A stretch of 64,000 nucleotides of DNA from TK10-74A sp965217625 (GCA_965217625.1 OZ244557.1:1054001-1118000); one strand, 5' to 3'. Shown: positions 1-9,606, counted from the stretch's first letter. Numbers and translations are program-made. The notes: generated by a model from the letters alone, not told the origin.

Positions 1-157
1 TGGTACCGGACTAACGCAGACCGATTGCGAGTCGTACGTCAGACCGGAGGTTCCCAGCGAGCCGTCTTCTACCATGCGCCCGTTTCGCGTCGCCCCAGCG
101 GGCAGTCAGAGACGGACTCCCAAGCACGCAGGAAGAGCCCGCATGTCGTCGGACGAG

Positions 158-190
158 GGGGAGGCCACTGCCGAGTGCAGTGGCCTCCCC
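158..190. terminator. strong 14-bp hairpin, terminator-like
   Basis: Positions 158-171 (GGGGAGGCCACTGC) pair perfectly with 177-190 around a five-base loop. The hairpin lies about 125 bases beyond the stop of the leftward substrate-binding protein gene, so it could end that transcript. Neither side has a T-run, so a classical intrinsic terminator is not shown. The rest of 1-313 holds no gene I can support. Confidence 0.45.
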
Positions 191-313
191 TCGCGGCCAG
201 GTCAGCGCCCTGCTCCCACCAGTCGCCCTTCCCGCTCCCGTTCCAGCGCCCTCTCGAACAGCGACAGCGTCGGAGCTTCGTGCCGACGGCGCCGCGGCTG
301 CTCGGGGGGCGGG

Positions 314-2161
314 CTACTGGTCGGTGCGATAGAGGTAACGCACGTCCCACAGCCCGTACAGGGTGGGCGTCGTGTTGCCGAACACGTTCCGCACCGCGCC
401 CAGCCGCTCCGACAGCGTCGTGTAGACCACCGGCACGTTCTCGGCGGCGAGATCCTGGGCCCGGTGATACAGCTCCACCCGCTTGGCGCGGTCCAGCTCC
501 TGGCTGGCCCGCACGTAGAGGTCGTCGATCTCCGCCTCCCACGCCGTGGCCGGCTCGGCCTGGTTGGGATGCCACAGGTGCAGGTCCTCGCTGCTGTGCC
601 AGAAGGCGATGCCCCCGTACGGGTCCGAGCCGCCCGTGAACCCGATCACGAGCACCTCCCAGTCGTACGTCGACACCAGCTTCCCCACCAGGTCGCCGAA
701 CTCCAGCGATTCGTAGTCGGCCTGGATGCCCACCGCCGCGAGGCCGTCCCGAATGCGGAGCGTGACCTGCTCCCGCACGCTGTTGTCGCCGTTGGTGACC
801 AGCGAGAAGCGGATCGGATTGCCGTCGCCGTCCTCGCGCACGCCGTCCCCGTCGCCGTCCACCCAGCCCAGGGCGTCGAGGATCTCCCGCGCCCGGTCCA
901 GGTCGTACGCGTAGCGGCGCACGGCGGGGTTGTGGAAGTCGCCCGCGGCCGGGCTGATCGCCGCCCACTGCGGGTAGCCTTGGCCGTGCAGCACGTCCTC
1001 GATGATGGCGTCCTTGTCGACGGTGTGGGCCACCGCCCGGCGGAAGTCGACGTTCCCGAACCAGGCCAGCTTCTCCGGCGCGAGGTGCGGCGCGCCCGAT
1101 TCCGGGTTCAGGCCCGGGTTCATGTTGAACGCCAGGAACGTGGTTCCGAAGGCCGGCCCCCGGCGGTGGATCGTGAAGTTGCCCTCCTCCTGCAGCGGCT
1201 CCAGGCCCGCGTACTCCTCCCCCAGCAGCCCGTGGTAGTCCGTCTCTCCCGACTGGAACGCCGCCAACTCGGCCGCGAAGTCCGGCACGATGCGGTAGTT
1301 CACCGTCTCGAGGTAGGGCAGGCGGTTGCCGTCGGCGTCGCGCAGCCAGTAGTTCCCGTAGCGGCGCAGCGTGAGGCGCGTGCCGGGGACGTACTCCTCG
1401 ATCGTGAAGGGCCCGGTCCCGATGATCTCCGATGGGTGGGTGTCGAGCCCCCAGGTCTCGTTGAACGTCCCCCCGTCGACCGCCGCCTGCAAGAGGTGCT
1501 TCGGATAGATCGACTGCCCCATCGAGCGCAGGAAGGGAGCGAAGGACACCGGCAGGACGAACTGCACCGTGTAGTCGTCCACGACGGTCACCGTCATGGG
1601 CGCCTCCTGCCACTCCCCGCTCTCCGGGTCCGGGAAGCGGAACGTGAAGGCCGCGCGGTCGTTGCTGGCGACGTCGTCGTTGTAGATGACGCGGTTGAAG
1701 GTGAACTCGACGTCGGCCGCCGTGAACGGGCGCCCGTCGTGCCAGGTGACGTCGCGGCGCAGGTGGAACGTCCAGGTGAGGCCGTCCTCCGAGTGCTTCC
1801 AGGACTCCGCCAGCGCCGGCTCGACCTCGTCCGTGAGCCACGAGACCTCGGTCAGGCCCTCGAACAGGTAGCCCAGGTACGAGGACGACCCCGCGTCGTT
1901 CGCCAGGGCCAGGTTGAATGTCAGGGGCTCGGAGATCGTGGCGTAGGTCACACTGCCGCCCGGCGTGCCGATGCGGTACTCGAACTCGTCGGCGTTGCTC
2001 TGCAGCGTCGTGACGACGTCGGCCTCTGGCGCGTCACGGCACCCGGCCGCCGGCAGCGCCGTCAGCAGCGCGAGCGCCGTCAGCGCCAGCCACGCTCCCG
2101 CCCGGCGGAAGCCGCGCCAACCCGAGCCGTGCCCCGGCGACCGTCGGAAGCTTGCCCGCAT
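314..2161 (-). CDS. ABC transporter substrate-binding lipoprotein, family 5
   Basis: This is a predicted extracytoplasmic solute receptor of the peptide/nickel (SBP_bac_5) family. It would capture a peptide or similar solute and deliver it to an ABC permease. The 615-residue product starts with a basic stretch, a hydrophobic segment and a lipobox LPAAGC ending at Cys41, so it should be lipid-anchored on the outer face of the membrane. The body has family features such as a GGSVTYATISEP start, SWKHSEDGLTWTFHLR and RDVTWHDGRPFTAADV. I chose the ATG at 2161 because it puts the signal peptide at the N-terminus; the open frame continues upstream without signal features. No permease or ATPase genes are next to it, so the substrate cannot be inferred. 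Family call is firm, ligand unknown. Confidence 0.9.
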   Translation of the reverse strand: MRASFRRSPGHGSGWRGFRRAGAWLALTALALLTALPAAGCRDAPEADVVTTLQSNADEFEYRIGTPGGSVTYATISEPLTFNLALANDAGSSSYLGYLFEGLTEVSWLTDEVEPALAESWKHSEDGLTWTFHLRRDVTWHDGRPFTAADVEFTFNRVIYNDDVASNDRAAFTFRFPDPESGEWQEAPMTVTVVDDYTVQFVLPVSFAPFLRSMGQSIYPKHLLQAAVDGGTFNETWGLDTHPSEIIGTGPFTIEEYVPGTRLTLRRYGNYWLRDADGNRLPYLETVNYRIVPDFAAELAAFQSGETDYHGLLGEEYAGLEPLQEEGNFTIHRRGPAFGTTFLAFNMNPGLNPESGAPHLAPEKLAWFGNVDFRRAVAHTVDKDAIIEDVLHGQGYPQWAAISPAAGDFHNPAVRRYAYDLDRAREILDALGWVDGDGDGVREDGDGNPIRFSLVTNGDNSVREQVTLRIRDGLAAVGIQADYESLEFGDLVGKLVSTYDWEVLVIGFTGGSDPYGGIAFWHSSEDLHLWHPNQAEPATAWEAEIDDLYVRASQELDRAKRVELYHRAQDLAAENVPVVYTTLSERLGAVRNVFGNTTPTLYGLWDVRYLYRTDQ

Positions 2162-2318
2162 GACCCATGACCTCCCGGCGACGATGCGCGACCGCATCGA
2201 TGAAGCGACCTCGGCCGACCGGGGGCGCCCGCCATCGCCGTCGCGGGAGTATCCTATCCCGCACCGCCTGCCGGTGTTGTAGGCTGCGGACGAACACCGC
2301 CGAGCAAAGGAGGTCGCC

Positions 2319-3134
2319 ATGTCGCACGCCGGGATCCGGGTCGAGCCGCTCACACCGACGATCGGCGCGGTCGTGGAGGGCGTCGATCTGACGCAGGAGA
2401 TGGACGACGAGACCTTCGCGGCGGTCACGCAGGCCTGGATGGATCATCTGGTGCTGTTCTTCCGCGATCAGCCGATGCACCCCGAGCAGCACCTGGCGCT
2501 GGGGCGTCGCTTCGGGGAGCTGCACATCCACCCGGCCGCGCCGTACGCCGGCGGCAACCCCGAGCTGATGATCATCCACACCGACGCCGAGTCGCAGCGG
2601 GTCAACGGCGAGCGCTGGCACTCGGACGTGTCGGCGGACGAGGAACCGCCGATGGGCAGCATCCTGCACATACAGCAGGTGCCGAGCCGGGGCGGGGACA
2701 CCTGCTGGGCGAACATGTACGAGGCGTACGAGGCGCTGTCGCCGGCGATGCAGGCCTTCCTCGACCCGCTGACGGCGCAGCACGTGGCGAACTACGCGGG
2801 CTACTACGGGGATCACCAGCCGCAGCGGCCGCCGCCGCGCGCGGTGCATCCGGTGGTGCGCACACACCCCGTGACGGGACGCAAGGCGCTGTACGTCAAC
2901 GAGGGCTTCACGCGCGGCATCGTCGAGCTGTCGCGGCGCGAGAGCCGGGCCTGCCTGGACTTCCTGTTCGACCACGTGCAGGACGTGAACTTCCAGTGCC
3001 GCTTCCAGTGGGAGGCGAACTCCGTCGCGATGTGGGACAACCGCTGCACGCAGCACATGGCCGTCTGGGACTACCACCCGGAGACGCGCAGCGGCATCCG
3101 CGTGACGATCAAGGGCGACCGCCCGTTCCACTAG
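2319..3134 (+). CDS. TauD/TfdA-family 2-oxoglutarate-dependent dioxygenase
   Basis: This is a predicted Fe(II)/2-oxoglutarate-dependent dioxygenase of 271 residues, the usual length for TauD/TfdA proteins. The N-terminal GIRVEPLTPTIGAVVEGVDL is typical of the family. The iron ligands are visible as WHSD (His101, Asp103) and His246 in CTQHMAVWDY; an arginine near 257-261 would bind the 2-oxoglutarate carboxylate. These enzymes hydroxylate taurine, chlorinated phenoxyacetates, alpha-ketoglutarate-dependent sulfonates and similar small acids, and the sequence does not decide between them. A strong AAAGGAGG ribosome site sits seven bases before the ATG. It diverges from the binding-protein gene on the left, with about 157 bases between them for two promoters. 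Confidence 0.9.
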   Translation: MSHAGIRVEPLTPTIGAVVEGVDLTQEMDDETFAAVTQAWMDHLVLFFRDQPMHPEQHLALGRRFGELHIHPAAPYAGGNPELMIIHTDAESQRVNGERWHSDVSADEEPPMGSILHIQQVPSRGGDTCWANMYEAYEALSPAMQAFLDPLTAQHVANYAGYYGDHQPQRPPPRAVHPVVRTHPVTGRKALYVNEGFTRGIVELSRRESRACLDFLFDHVQDVNFQCRFQWEANSVAMWDNRCTQHMAVWDYHPETRSGIRVTIKGDRPFH

Positions 3135-3169
3135 ACGCCGCGCAGGCGGGGTCCGTCAGACTGGGTTGC

Positions 3170-3778
3170 TCAGACGGGGGCGCGGGCGCTGCGCCGCATG
3201 ACGAGCACGTGGCGGGGGCGACCGCCGGCCGTGATCGCGCCGCCGGGCAGCATCGCGGCGGCCACGAAGCCCAGCCGCTCCAGGACGATGCGCGCCGCGG
3301 GCTGGCCGCTGGTCACGCGCGCCTGGACCTCGGGCAGGCCCAGCCGTTCGGCGATCCACAGGCACTCGCTCGCCAGGACGGCGCCCAGGCCGCGCCCGCG
3401 CATCTCCGTCGCGACGACGAACTGGATGTCGGCCGGGGCGGGCTTGTGATTGCGGCCGCGGGGCGTGGGATCGGCGTGCAGATGCGCGAAGCCGACGATC
3501 GCGCCGCGCCGCTCCGCGACGACGGCCATCGTCCAGAAGGCGTCGGCGTCGGAGATCCAGTCGATCGAGAGGCCGTCCTGGGTGAGGTAGGTGCGCGCGA
3601 AGAGCAGGTCGTCGCCGGGCAGCCGCGCGACGAGGTCGTCGATGGCGGCGCGATCCTGCGGCTGGGTGAGCCGCAGCGTGGCGCGCTGGCCCTGCCCGTC
3701 GCGATCCCGCAGGGTGACGCGGCGGGGATAGCGCCCCAGGGCGTCGAGCGTGGCGCGGGGGTCGGTGGGCGCGGCGAT
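3170..3778 (-). CDS. GNAT N-acetyltransferase, apparent ATC start
   Basis: This is a predicted acyl-CoA-dependent N-acetyltransferase of about 202 residues. The acetyl-CoA binding loop RGRGLG lies near residue 136 and is followed by the usual helix and the IVLERLGF strand. The N-terminal half (LRLTQPQDRAAIDDLVARLP) resembles the GNAT domains fused to or near acetate-utilisation proteins. No ATG, GTG or TTG occurs in frame before a methionine about 90 residues in, which would remove half the fold. The codon ATC at 3778-3776 has a perfect AGGAGG six bases upstream and is taken as the start. It is divergent from the RibD-type reductase at 3854. The substrate is unknown. Confidence 0.75.
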   Translation of the reverse strand: MAAPTDPRATLDALGRYPRRVTLRDRDGQGQRATLRLTQPQDRAAIDDLVARLPGDDLLFARTYLTQDGLSIDWISDADAFWTMAVVAERRGAIVGFAHLHADPTPRGRNHKPAPADIQFVVATEMRGRGLGAVLASECLWIAERLGLPEVQARVTSGQPAARIVLERLGFVAAAMLPGGAITAGGRPRHVLVMRRSARAPV

Positions 3779-3784
3779 GGCGGG

Positions 3785-3790
3785 CCTCCT
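3785..3790 (-). promoter_or_regulatory. AGGAGG ribosome binding site deciding an ATC start
   Basis: The complement of 3785-3790 reads AGGAGG. It is six bases before the codon ATC at 3778-3776, which is in frame with the GNAT gene. The optimal spacing is the main reason for choosing ATC as the initiation codon. Confidence 0.6.
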
Positions 3791-3853
3791 GCGTCGGCTG
3801 GGCCGCGCGCGGCCCCCGTGGGCGAGGCGCGCGGCGCTGGCTAGGATGCAGAC

Positions 3854-4585
3854 ATGCAACCTGACTATACGTCGCTGCGCTTCGGGGCTCCCGCGGGGGC
3901 GGGGCGTCCCTATGTGATCACGAACATGGTGATGTCGGCCGACGGCAAGGTCGTGCTCGGCGACACCGAGCAAGGGCTGGGCTCCGCGACGGACCAGCGC
4001 CTGATGCGGGAGCTGCGCCTGCACGCCGACGTCGTGCTCAACGGGGCCGGCACGCTGCGCAAGAGCGGCGCCTCGTCGCGGCTGGGGTCGGACCGACTGA
4101 CGGCGCTGCGCCACGAGCGGGGGAAGCCGGCGGCGCCGATCGCGGCGGTGCTCAGTCGCTCGGGAGAGTTGCCGCTCGAGCGGGCGTTCTTCACGGCGCG
4201 CGACTTCGACGCGGTGGTGTACCTGTCGGACGCGGCGCCCGAGGAGCGGCGGCGGGCGATCGCGGCGACGGGGCGGCAGGTGGTGGTCGTGCCCGACGCC
4301 ACGGCCGTCCCATCGATGGTGCGGCACATGCACGAGCAGTTGGGGGCGGGCCTGCTCCTCGCCGAGGGCGGCCCGACCATCCTGGGCGGCCTCTTCGAGC
4401 ACGACCTCGTCGACGAGTACTTCCTGACGCTGAGCGGCGTGATCGTCGGAGGCGGCGCGCCGACGCCGGTGGAGGGGGCGCAGGTGTCGACGCCGGAGTC
4501 GATTACGCGCTTCGGTTTGGTATCGGCGATCCCCAACCCGGACGACGGCGAGGTCTACCTGCGCTTCCGGCGGCGGCCGGCGTGA
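3854..4585 (+). CDS. RibD C-terminal / dihydrofolate-reductase-like protein
   Basis: This 243-residue protein belongs to the NADPH-dependent RibD-C (DHFR-fold) family, which includes the reductase half of riboflavin deaminase/reductase and many stand-alone reductases. It shows the family opening YVITNMVMSADGKV, the GSATDQRLMRELRLHADVVLNGAGTLR segment that shapes the nucleotide site, and GLLLAEGGPTILGGLF near the C-terminus. There is no deaminase domain. No riboflavin genes are close by, so a role in riboflavin synthesis is not supported; reduction of another pterin- or pyrimidine-like substrate is equally possible. It is divergent from the GNAT gene and convergent with purE. Confidence 0.85.
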   Translation: MQPDYTSLRFGAPAGAGRPYVITNMVMSADGKVVLGDTEQGLGSATDQRLMRELRLHADVVLNGAGTLRKSGASSRLGSDRLTALRHERGKPAAPIAAVLSRSGELPLERAFFTARDFDAVVYLSDAAPEERRRAIAATGRQVVVVPDATAVPSMVRHMHEQLGAGLLLAEGGPTILGGLFEHDLVDEYFLTLSGVIVGGGAPTPVEGAQVSTPESITRFGLVSAIPNPDDGEVYLRFRRRPA

Positions 4586-4604
4586 GCGCCGGCCAGTCGG
4601 AAAC

Positions 4605-5111
4605 TTATCCCGCCTGACTGGGGTCCGGGTTGTCGAGGATCTGCCGGGCGCGCTTGGCGCGGTAGTCGTCGAGGGCCTGCGCGACGGCGGCGTCGGTGAC
4701 GGCGAGGATCGCGGCGGCCAACAGGGCCGCGTTGGTCGCGCCGGGCTTGCCGATGGAGACCACGCCGACGGGGATGCCGGGCGGCATCTGGACCATCGAC
4801 AGCAGCGCGTCGAGCCCCTGCAGGGCCCAGCCCTCCATCGGCACGCCGATCACGGGCAGCGTGCTCTTGGCCGCGACCGCGCCGGGCAGGGCGGCCGCGC
4901 CCCCGGCGGCGGCGATGAGCACGCGCAGGCCGCGCTCGCGGGCCGTGCCGGCCCACTCGGCGGTCTCGTCGGGGGTGCGGTGGGCCGAGAGGACGCGCGC
5001 CTCCCAGCCGATGCCGAGTGCGTCGAGCGTGGTGGCGGTGGCCTGCATCGTGGGCCAGTCGGACTGGGAGCCCATGACGATGCCCACACGCGGGACGGGT
5101 GCTTCGGTCAT
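4605..5111 (-). CDS. purE: N5-carboxyaminoimidazole ribonucleotide mutase
   Basis: Class I PurE rearranges N5-CAIR to CAIR in de novo purine synthesis. The 168-residue length is standard. The phosphate/ribose loop VMGSQSDWPTM is at residues 12-22 and the SAHRTP motif contains the catalytic His44. The LPVIGVPM and PPGIPVGVVSIGKPGATNAALLAA segments are conserved. The ATG at 5111 has GAAGGAAG upstream and gives the normal N-terminus; an upstream in-frame ATG adds a non-conserved leader. purK, which makes its substrate, is not in the window, so purine genes are scattered in this genome. Confidence 0.95.
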   Translation of the reverse strand: MTEAPVPRVGIVMGSQSDWPTMQATATTLDALGIGWEARVLSAHRTPDETAEWAGTARERGLRVLIAAAGGAAALPGAVAAKSTLPVIGVPMEGWALQGLDALLSMVQMPPGIPVGVVSIGKPGATNAALLAAAILAVTDAAVAQALDDYRAKRARQILDNPDPSQAG

Positions 5112-5310
5112 GACGTTCTTCCTTCGCTGGAGATCGCCCGCCGCGGGGCGCGCCACGCATCAGGCTAGCGGCGTCGGGGCGCTGCGGGCAGGGGCCCAGC
5201 GGCGCGGCGCCCCTGCCGGATCGTCGCCGATGCATTGACCATCGATCCGGGGGCTCCGCATAATCGCCGTACCCCAACGACCGCCCCGGGCGGCCGGGAA
5301 GCGGAGCGCC

Positions 5311-7800
5311 ATGACGAGTTCAACGCCGGCGGCGACGCCGGACCGCTACGACCCCGCCCTGATCGAGCCGAAGTGGCAGCAACGCTGGGCCGCCGATCGG
5401 CTCTACGAGACGCCCGACGCCGACCCGCGCGACCCGTACTACCTATTGACCATGTTCCCCTACACCAGCGGGGACCTGCACATCGGGCACTGGTTCGCGA
5501 TCGCGCCGCCCGACGTAGTCGCGCGCTACCAGCGGATGCGCGGCCACAACGTGCTCTTCCCCATCGGCTTCGACGCCTTCGGCCTGCCGGCCGAGAACGC
5601 GGCCATCCGCGACGGCACGCACCCCCGCCGCTGGACCTACGCGAACGTCGAGCGGATGCGCGCCCAGCTCAAGACGATGGGCGCGAGCTTCGACTGGTCG
5701 CGCGAGATCATCACGTCGGACCCCGAGTACTACCGCTGGACCCAGTGGCTGTTCTTGCAGCTGCTGAAGCACGACCTGGCCTACCGGGCGATGGCGCCGG
5801 CCAACTGGTGCCCCAGCTGCCAGACCGTGCTCGCCAACGAGCAGGTGCTGCGCGGCGACGATGCCGTGGGTCGCTGCGAACGCTGCGAGTCGATCGTCGA
5901 GATGCGCGACCTCGAGCAGTGGTTCTTCCGCATCACGCGGTACGCGGAGGAGTTGCTGGACTTCTCCTCGATCGAGTGGCCCGAGCGCATCCGCGCGATG
6001 CAGACGCACTGGATCGGCCGCTCGGAGGGCGCCGAGATCCGCTTCGCGCTGGAATCGCCCGTGGAGGGCGGCGACGGCATCACGGTCTTCACGACGCGCG
6101 CCGATACCGTCTTCGGCACGACCTCGATGGTGCTGGCCCCGGAGCATCCGCTGGTGGCGCGGATCACGACGGACGCCCAGCGCGGCGCGGTGGAGGACTA
6201 CGTCCGCCGCACGCGCCTGGCAACGGAGATCGAGCGGCAGTCGACGGAGCGGCCCAAGACGGGCGTCGCGACGGGCGCGTACGCGCTGCACCCCTTCACG
6301 GGCGCGCGCATCCCGATCTGGATCGCGGACTACGTGCTGCTGAGCTACGGCCACGGCGCGGTCATGGGCGTGCCCGCCCACGACGACCGCGACTTCGTCT
6401 TCGCGAAGCAATATGGGCTCGACATCCCGGTCGTGATCGCCGGGCCGGCGTGGGACGGCGAAGCGCTGTCGGAGGCCTGGACGGGCGACGGCAGGCTGGT
6501 CAACTCGGGCGAGTTCGACGGGCTCCCGGTCGCCGAGGGGCAGGCGGCGATCGCGGCGGCGCTGGCCGAGCGCGGGGCGGGCGGGCCGTCGGTGAACTAC
6601 CGGCTGCGCGACTGGCTGATCAGCCGGCAGCGCTACTGGGGCGCGCCGATCCCGGTGATCCACTGCCCCACGTGCGGCCCGCAGCCGGTGCCCGACGACC
6701 AGCTCCCCGTCCTGCTGCCCGAGGTGACGGAGTTCCTGCCCACGGGCCAGTCGCCCCTGGCGACGCAGCCGGAGTTCCTGCACGCCGACTGCCCGCGCTG
6801 CGGCGAGGCGGCCACCCGCGAGACGGACACGATGGACACCTTCATGTGCTCCTCGTGGTACTTCTTCCGCTACCTCGATCCGCACAACGCGGAGGCGCCG
6901 CTGTCGCCGGAGCTGGCCAAACAGTGGCTGCCCATCGACCAGTACACGGGCGGCGCCGAGCACGCCGTGATGCACCTGCTGTACGCGCGCTTCTTCACGA
7001 AGGCCTGCCGTGACATGGGCCTGGTGCCCGTTGGCGAGCCGTTCACGCGGCTGTTCAACCAGGGCACGATCACCAAAGACGGCGCCAAGATGTCTAAGAG
7101 CCGGGGCAACGTCGTCAATCCCGACGAGTGGGTGGCCAAGCTCGGCGCCGACGCCGTCCGGCTGTACCTGCTGTTCCTGGGGCCCTGGGATCGGGGCGGC
7201 GACTGGGACGACTCGAGCATCCAGGGGCACTCGCGCTGGCTGAACCGGGTCTGGACGCTGGCGCTGTCGGGGCCGGCCCGGGCGACCGACGCGGCCGGCG
7301 ACGCCGAGAGCGCGGCGCGCATCCGCCGGCTCACGCACGGCATGATCGCCAAGGTCAGCGAGGACGTCGCGGCCTTCCGCTTCAACACGATGCTGGCCGC
7401 GATGATGGAGTTCACCAACGCGCTCGCGAAGCAGCCCGCCGGCGGCCCGGTGGACGGCGAGGCCTGGGACGAGGCGATCACGGCGCTGGTGCTGTGCCTG
7501 GCCCCGGCGGCGCCGCACATCACGGAGGAGCTGTGGCAGCGCCTGGGCCGCGACGGCTCCGTACACGCGCAGGCCTGGCCGTCCTACGACGCGGCGCTGC
7601 TGGAGTCGGACACGGTGACGCTGGTCGTCCAGGTCAACGGCAAGGTGCGGGCGCAGTTGCAGGCGGCCGCCGGGCTCGACGCGGAGGCGGCGCAGGCCGC
7701 CGCCTCCGCGGCGACAGGCGTGCAGCGACACTTGGCGGGCAAGACGCTGCGCAAGGTCGTGCACGTGCCCGACCGGCTGGTGAACTTCGTGGTCGGTTAG
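5311..7800 (+). CDS. leuS: leucyl-tRNA synthetase
   Basis: This class Ia aminoacyl-tRNA synthetase charges tRNA-Leu in the cytoplasm. At 829 residues it is full length for the bacterial type. HIGH is at residues 57-60 and KMSKS at 593-597. Between them are a zinc-binding Cys pair set (WCPSCQ and RCERC near 168-192) and the CP1 editing domain with its TTRADTVFGTTSMVLAPEHPL segment. The C-terminal part has the anticodon-binding helical domain and the small terminal domain ending LRKVVHVPDRLVNFVVG. GGAG precedes the ATG. I see no T-box leader in the 200 bases upstream. Its stop overlaps the stop of the convergent gene at 7797 by four bases. Confidence 0.98.
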   Translation: MTSSTPAATPDRYDPALIEPKWQQRWAADRLYETPDADPRDPYYLLTMFPYTSGDLHIGHWFAIAPPDVVARYQRMRGHNVLFPIGFDAFGLPAENAAIRDGTHPRRWTYANVERMRAQLKTMGASFDWSREIITSDPEYYRWTQWLFLQLLKHDLAYRAMAPANWCPSCQTVLANEQVLRGDDAVGRCERCESIVEMRDLEQWFFRITRYAEELLDFSSIEWPERIRAMQTHWIGRSEGAEIRFALESPVEGGDGITVFTTRADTVFGTTSMVLAPEHPLVARITTDAQRGAVEDYVRRTRLATEIERQSTERPKTGVATGAYALHPFTGARIPIWIADYVLLSYGHGAVMGVPAHDDRDFVFAKQYGLDIPVVIAGPAWDGEALSEAWTGDGRLVNSGEFDGLPVAEGQAAIAAALAERGAGGPSVNYRLRDWLISRQRYWGAPIPVIHCPTCGPQPVPDDQLPVLLPEVTEFLPTGQSPLATQPEFLHADCPRCGEAATRETDTMDTFMCSSWYFFRYLDPHNAEAPLSPELAKQWLPIDQYTGGAEHAVMHLLYARFFTKACRDMGLVPVGEPFTRLFNQGTITKDGAKMSKSRGNVVNPDEWVAKLGADAVRLYLLFLGPWDRGGDWDDSSIQGHSRWLNRVWTLALSGPARATDAAGDAESAARIRRLTHGMIAKVSEDVAAFRFNTMLAAMMEFTNALAKQPAGGPVDGEAWDEAITALVLCLAPAAPHITEELWQRLGRDGSVHAQAWPSYDAALLESDTVTLVVQVNGKVRAQLQAAAGLDAEAAQAAASAATGVQRHLAGKTLRKVVHVPDRLVNFVVG

Positions 7801-8384
7801 CGGCTGCGGCGCTCGCGCTCGGCGATGATGCGCGCGTCGCGGGCGTCCACCCCGGCGATCTCTTCCTCGCGCTGGATCTTCTGGTCGAGCTGGTCGATGC
7901 CGGCGCGGACGCTGGACTCGATCGAGGTCAGCTGCGACTCCAGACGGCGCAGCATGTCCAGGGAGTAGCGGTCGGCTTCCAGGGCCTGCTCCACGGCCTG
8001 GGTCGTGGCCTCGCCGCGCATCCCGGCCGCGTCGGCGCGGGCGGCGGCGCGGGCCTCGCGGGCCTCGTTGGCGGCCTCCTCCATGATCGCGGCGGCGCGG
8101 CGCTGGGCTTCGATGACGAGGTCGTGGGCGTTGAGCCGGTGCTCGGCCTCGTCGCGGGCCCGATTCGTGATGATCAGGGCTTCTTCGTCGGCCTTGCTGA
8201 GCACCGTCTGACGCTCACGCAGGATCGTGTGGGCCTCCTCGATCTCCCGCGGCACGGCCGCGCGCATGCGGTCGACGAGATCCAGCAGCTGGTCGCGATT
8301 CACGATCCAGCCGCCGCCGAAGCGGGCGCCGCGACCGCTGAGCACGGACTCTTCCAGACGATCGATCAGTTCCAGGAGGTCGAT
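7797..8384 (-). CDS. coiled-coil protein encoded beside coaD, apparent ATC start
   Basis: This is a 195-residue, mostly helical, charged protein of the family found next to coaD in Chloroflexota and Actinobacteria and variously labelled DivIVA-like or ATP-synthase-B-like. Its function is not established. The conserved head is an acidic Leu-rich segment followed by WIVNRDQLLDLVDRMRAAVP, then a long coiled coil from about residue 40 to 180. Homologs as I remember them begin M-D-x-L-x-L-x-D-x-L-E-E. Here that segment reads ATC GAC CTC CTG GAA CTG, with GGAG eight bases before the ATC at 8384. A GTG at 8345 would drop 13 conserved-looking residues. It is the last gene of the leftward htrA-to-coaD cluster. 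Confidence 0.7.
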   Translation of the reverse strand: MDLLELIDRLEESVLSGRGARFGGGWIVNRDQLLDLVDRMRAAVPREIEEAHTILRERQTVLSKADEEALIITNRARDEAEHRLNAHDLVIEAQRRAAAIMEEAANEAREARAAARADAAGMRGEATTQAVEQALEADRYSLDMLRRLESQLTSIESSVRAGIDQLDQKIQREEEIAGVDARDARIIAERERRSR

Positions 8385-8473
8385 GACGGCAGCTCCGCTC
8401 GGTGAGGCAATGTCCCGCCAACCCAGCGGCTACATCGTAGCGCCCACGGCGGCGCTTGGCGCGGGGGGACGCG

Positions 8474-8958
<485 letters not shown>

Positions 8959-8962
<4 letters not shown>

Positions 8963-9603
8963 GGCGTCGTTCCTCTCCCGCCCTCCGGCGGCCCGGGGCG
9001 ACCGTCGGCGATGACGCCCTCGGCAATGATAAATGTGTCGAGAACGGCGCCACCATAGCGACGCTGGTCGACCCGGACCAGGGATCGCGCCGCGCCGCCC
9101 GCCGCGCCCGGCCCCAGCGGGTCGGGTGCGGGACGCTCGCGGGGGCGCCGCCAGAGCAGGAGCGCGTCGGGGTGCAGCAGATCGCGGCGCAGCAGATCCT
9201 GGAGCACCGCGGTCGCGTCGCTTGCGTAGGGGGGGTCGGCGAAGCAGAGCAGGTAGCCCGGCGGTAAGCGCGGCAGTGCGGCCTCGGCGGACCGGCAGTG
9301 CAGGCGCGCGCGCTCCCCGCAGCCCAGGCTCTCCAGATTGGCCCGGATGACGGCGCAGGCCGCCCGGTCGCGCTCCACGAAGTCGACCTGGGGCGCGCCG
9401 CGGCTGAGCGCCTCGAGGCCCAGCAGGCCCGCCCCCGCGTAGAGATCCAAGACGGGGCCGCGCAGCGCCGCCTGCACGTCGGGCCGGTCGAAGATGGAGC
9501 GCCGCAGGCGGGCCGTGGCGGGCCGCGTGCCGCCGCTCGCGCCGCGCACGCGGCGACCGTTGTAGTCGCCGCCGGTCAGGCGGACGACGGGCGTCAGCGG
9601 CAT
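8959..9603 (-). CDS. rsmD: 16S rRNA (guanine966-N2)-methyltransferase
   Basis: RsmD methylates the exocyclic amine of G966 in 16S rRNA using S-adenosylmethionine. The 214-residue protein opens with the typical RLTGGDYNGRRV segment, has an AdoMet-binding strand-loop VLDLYAGAGLLGLEALSRGA around residues 48-67, and the N-methyltransferase catalytic motif DPPY in LCFADPPY near residue 123. It is a little longer than E. coli RsmD, with a low-complexity Gly/Ala/Pro insert toward the C-terminus. It starts three bases after the GH18-like gene stop and overlaps coaD, so it belongs to the same transcript. Confidence 0.93.
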
Positions 9604-9606
9604 GGC

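Noticed and set aside
74..2170. Long plus-strand open frame of 698 codons over the substrate-binding protein
   Set aside because: It is the antisense of a well-supported gene; its Arg/Ala/Pro/Val composition is what G+C-rich antisense frames give.
5112..5310. T-box riboswitch upstream of leuS
   Set aside because: I find no T-box sequence or terminator/antiterminator pair in the 200 bases.
5443..7764. Long minus-strand open frame of 773 codons
   Set aside because: It lies entirely opposite leuS, has no family features and shows shadow composition.
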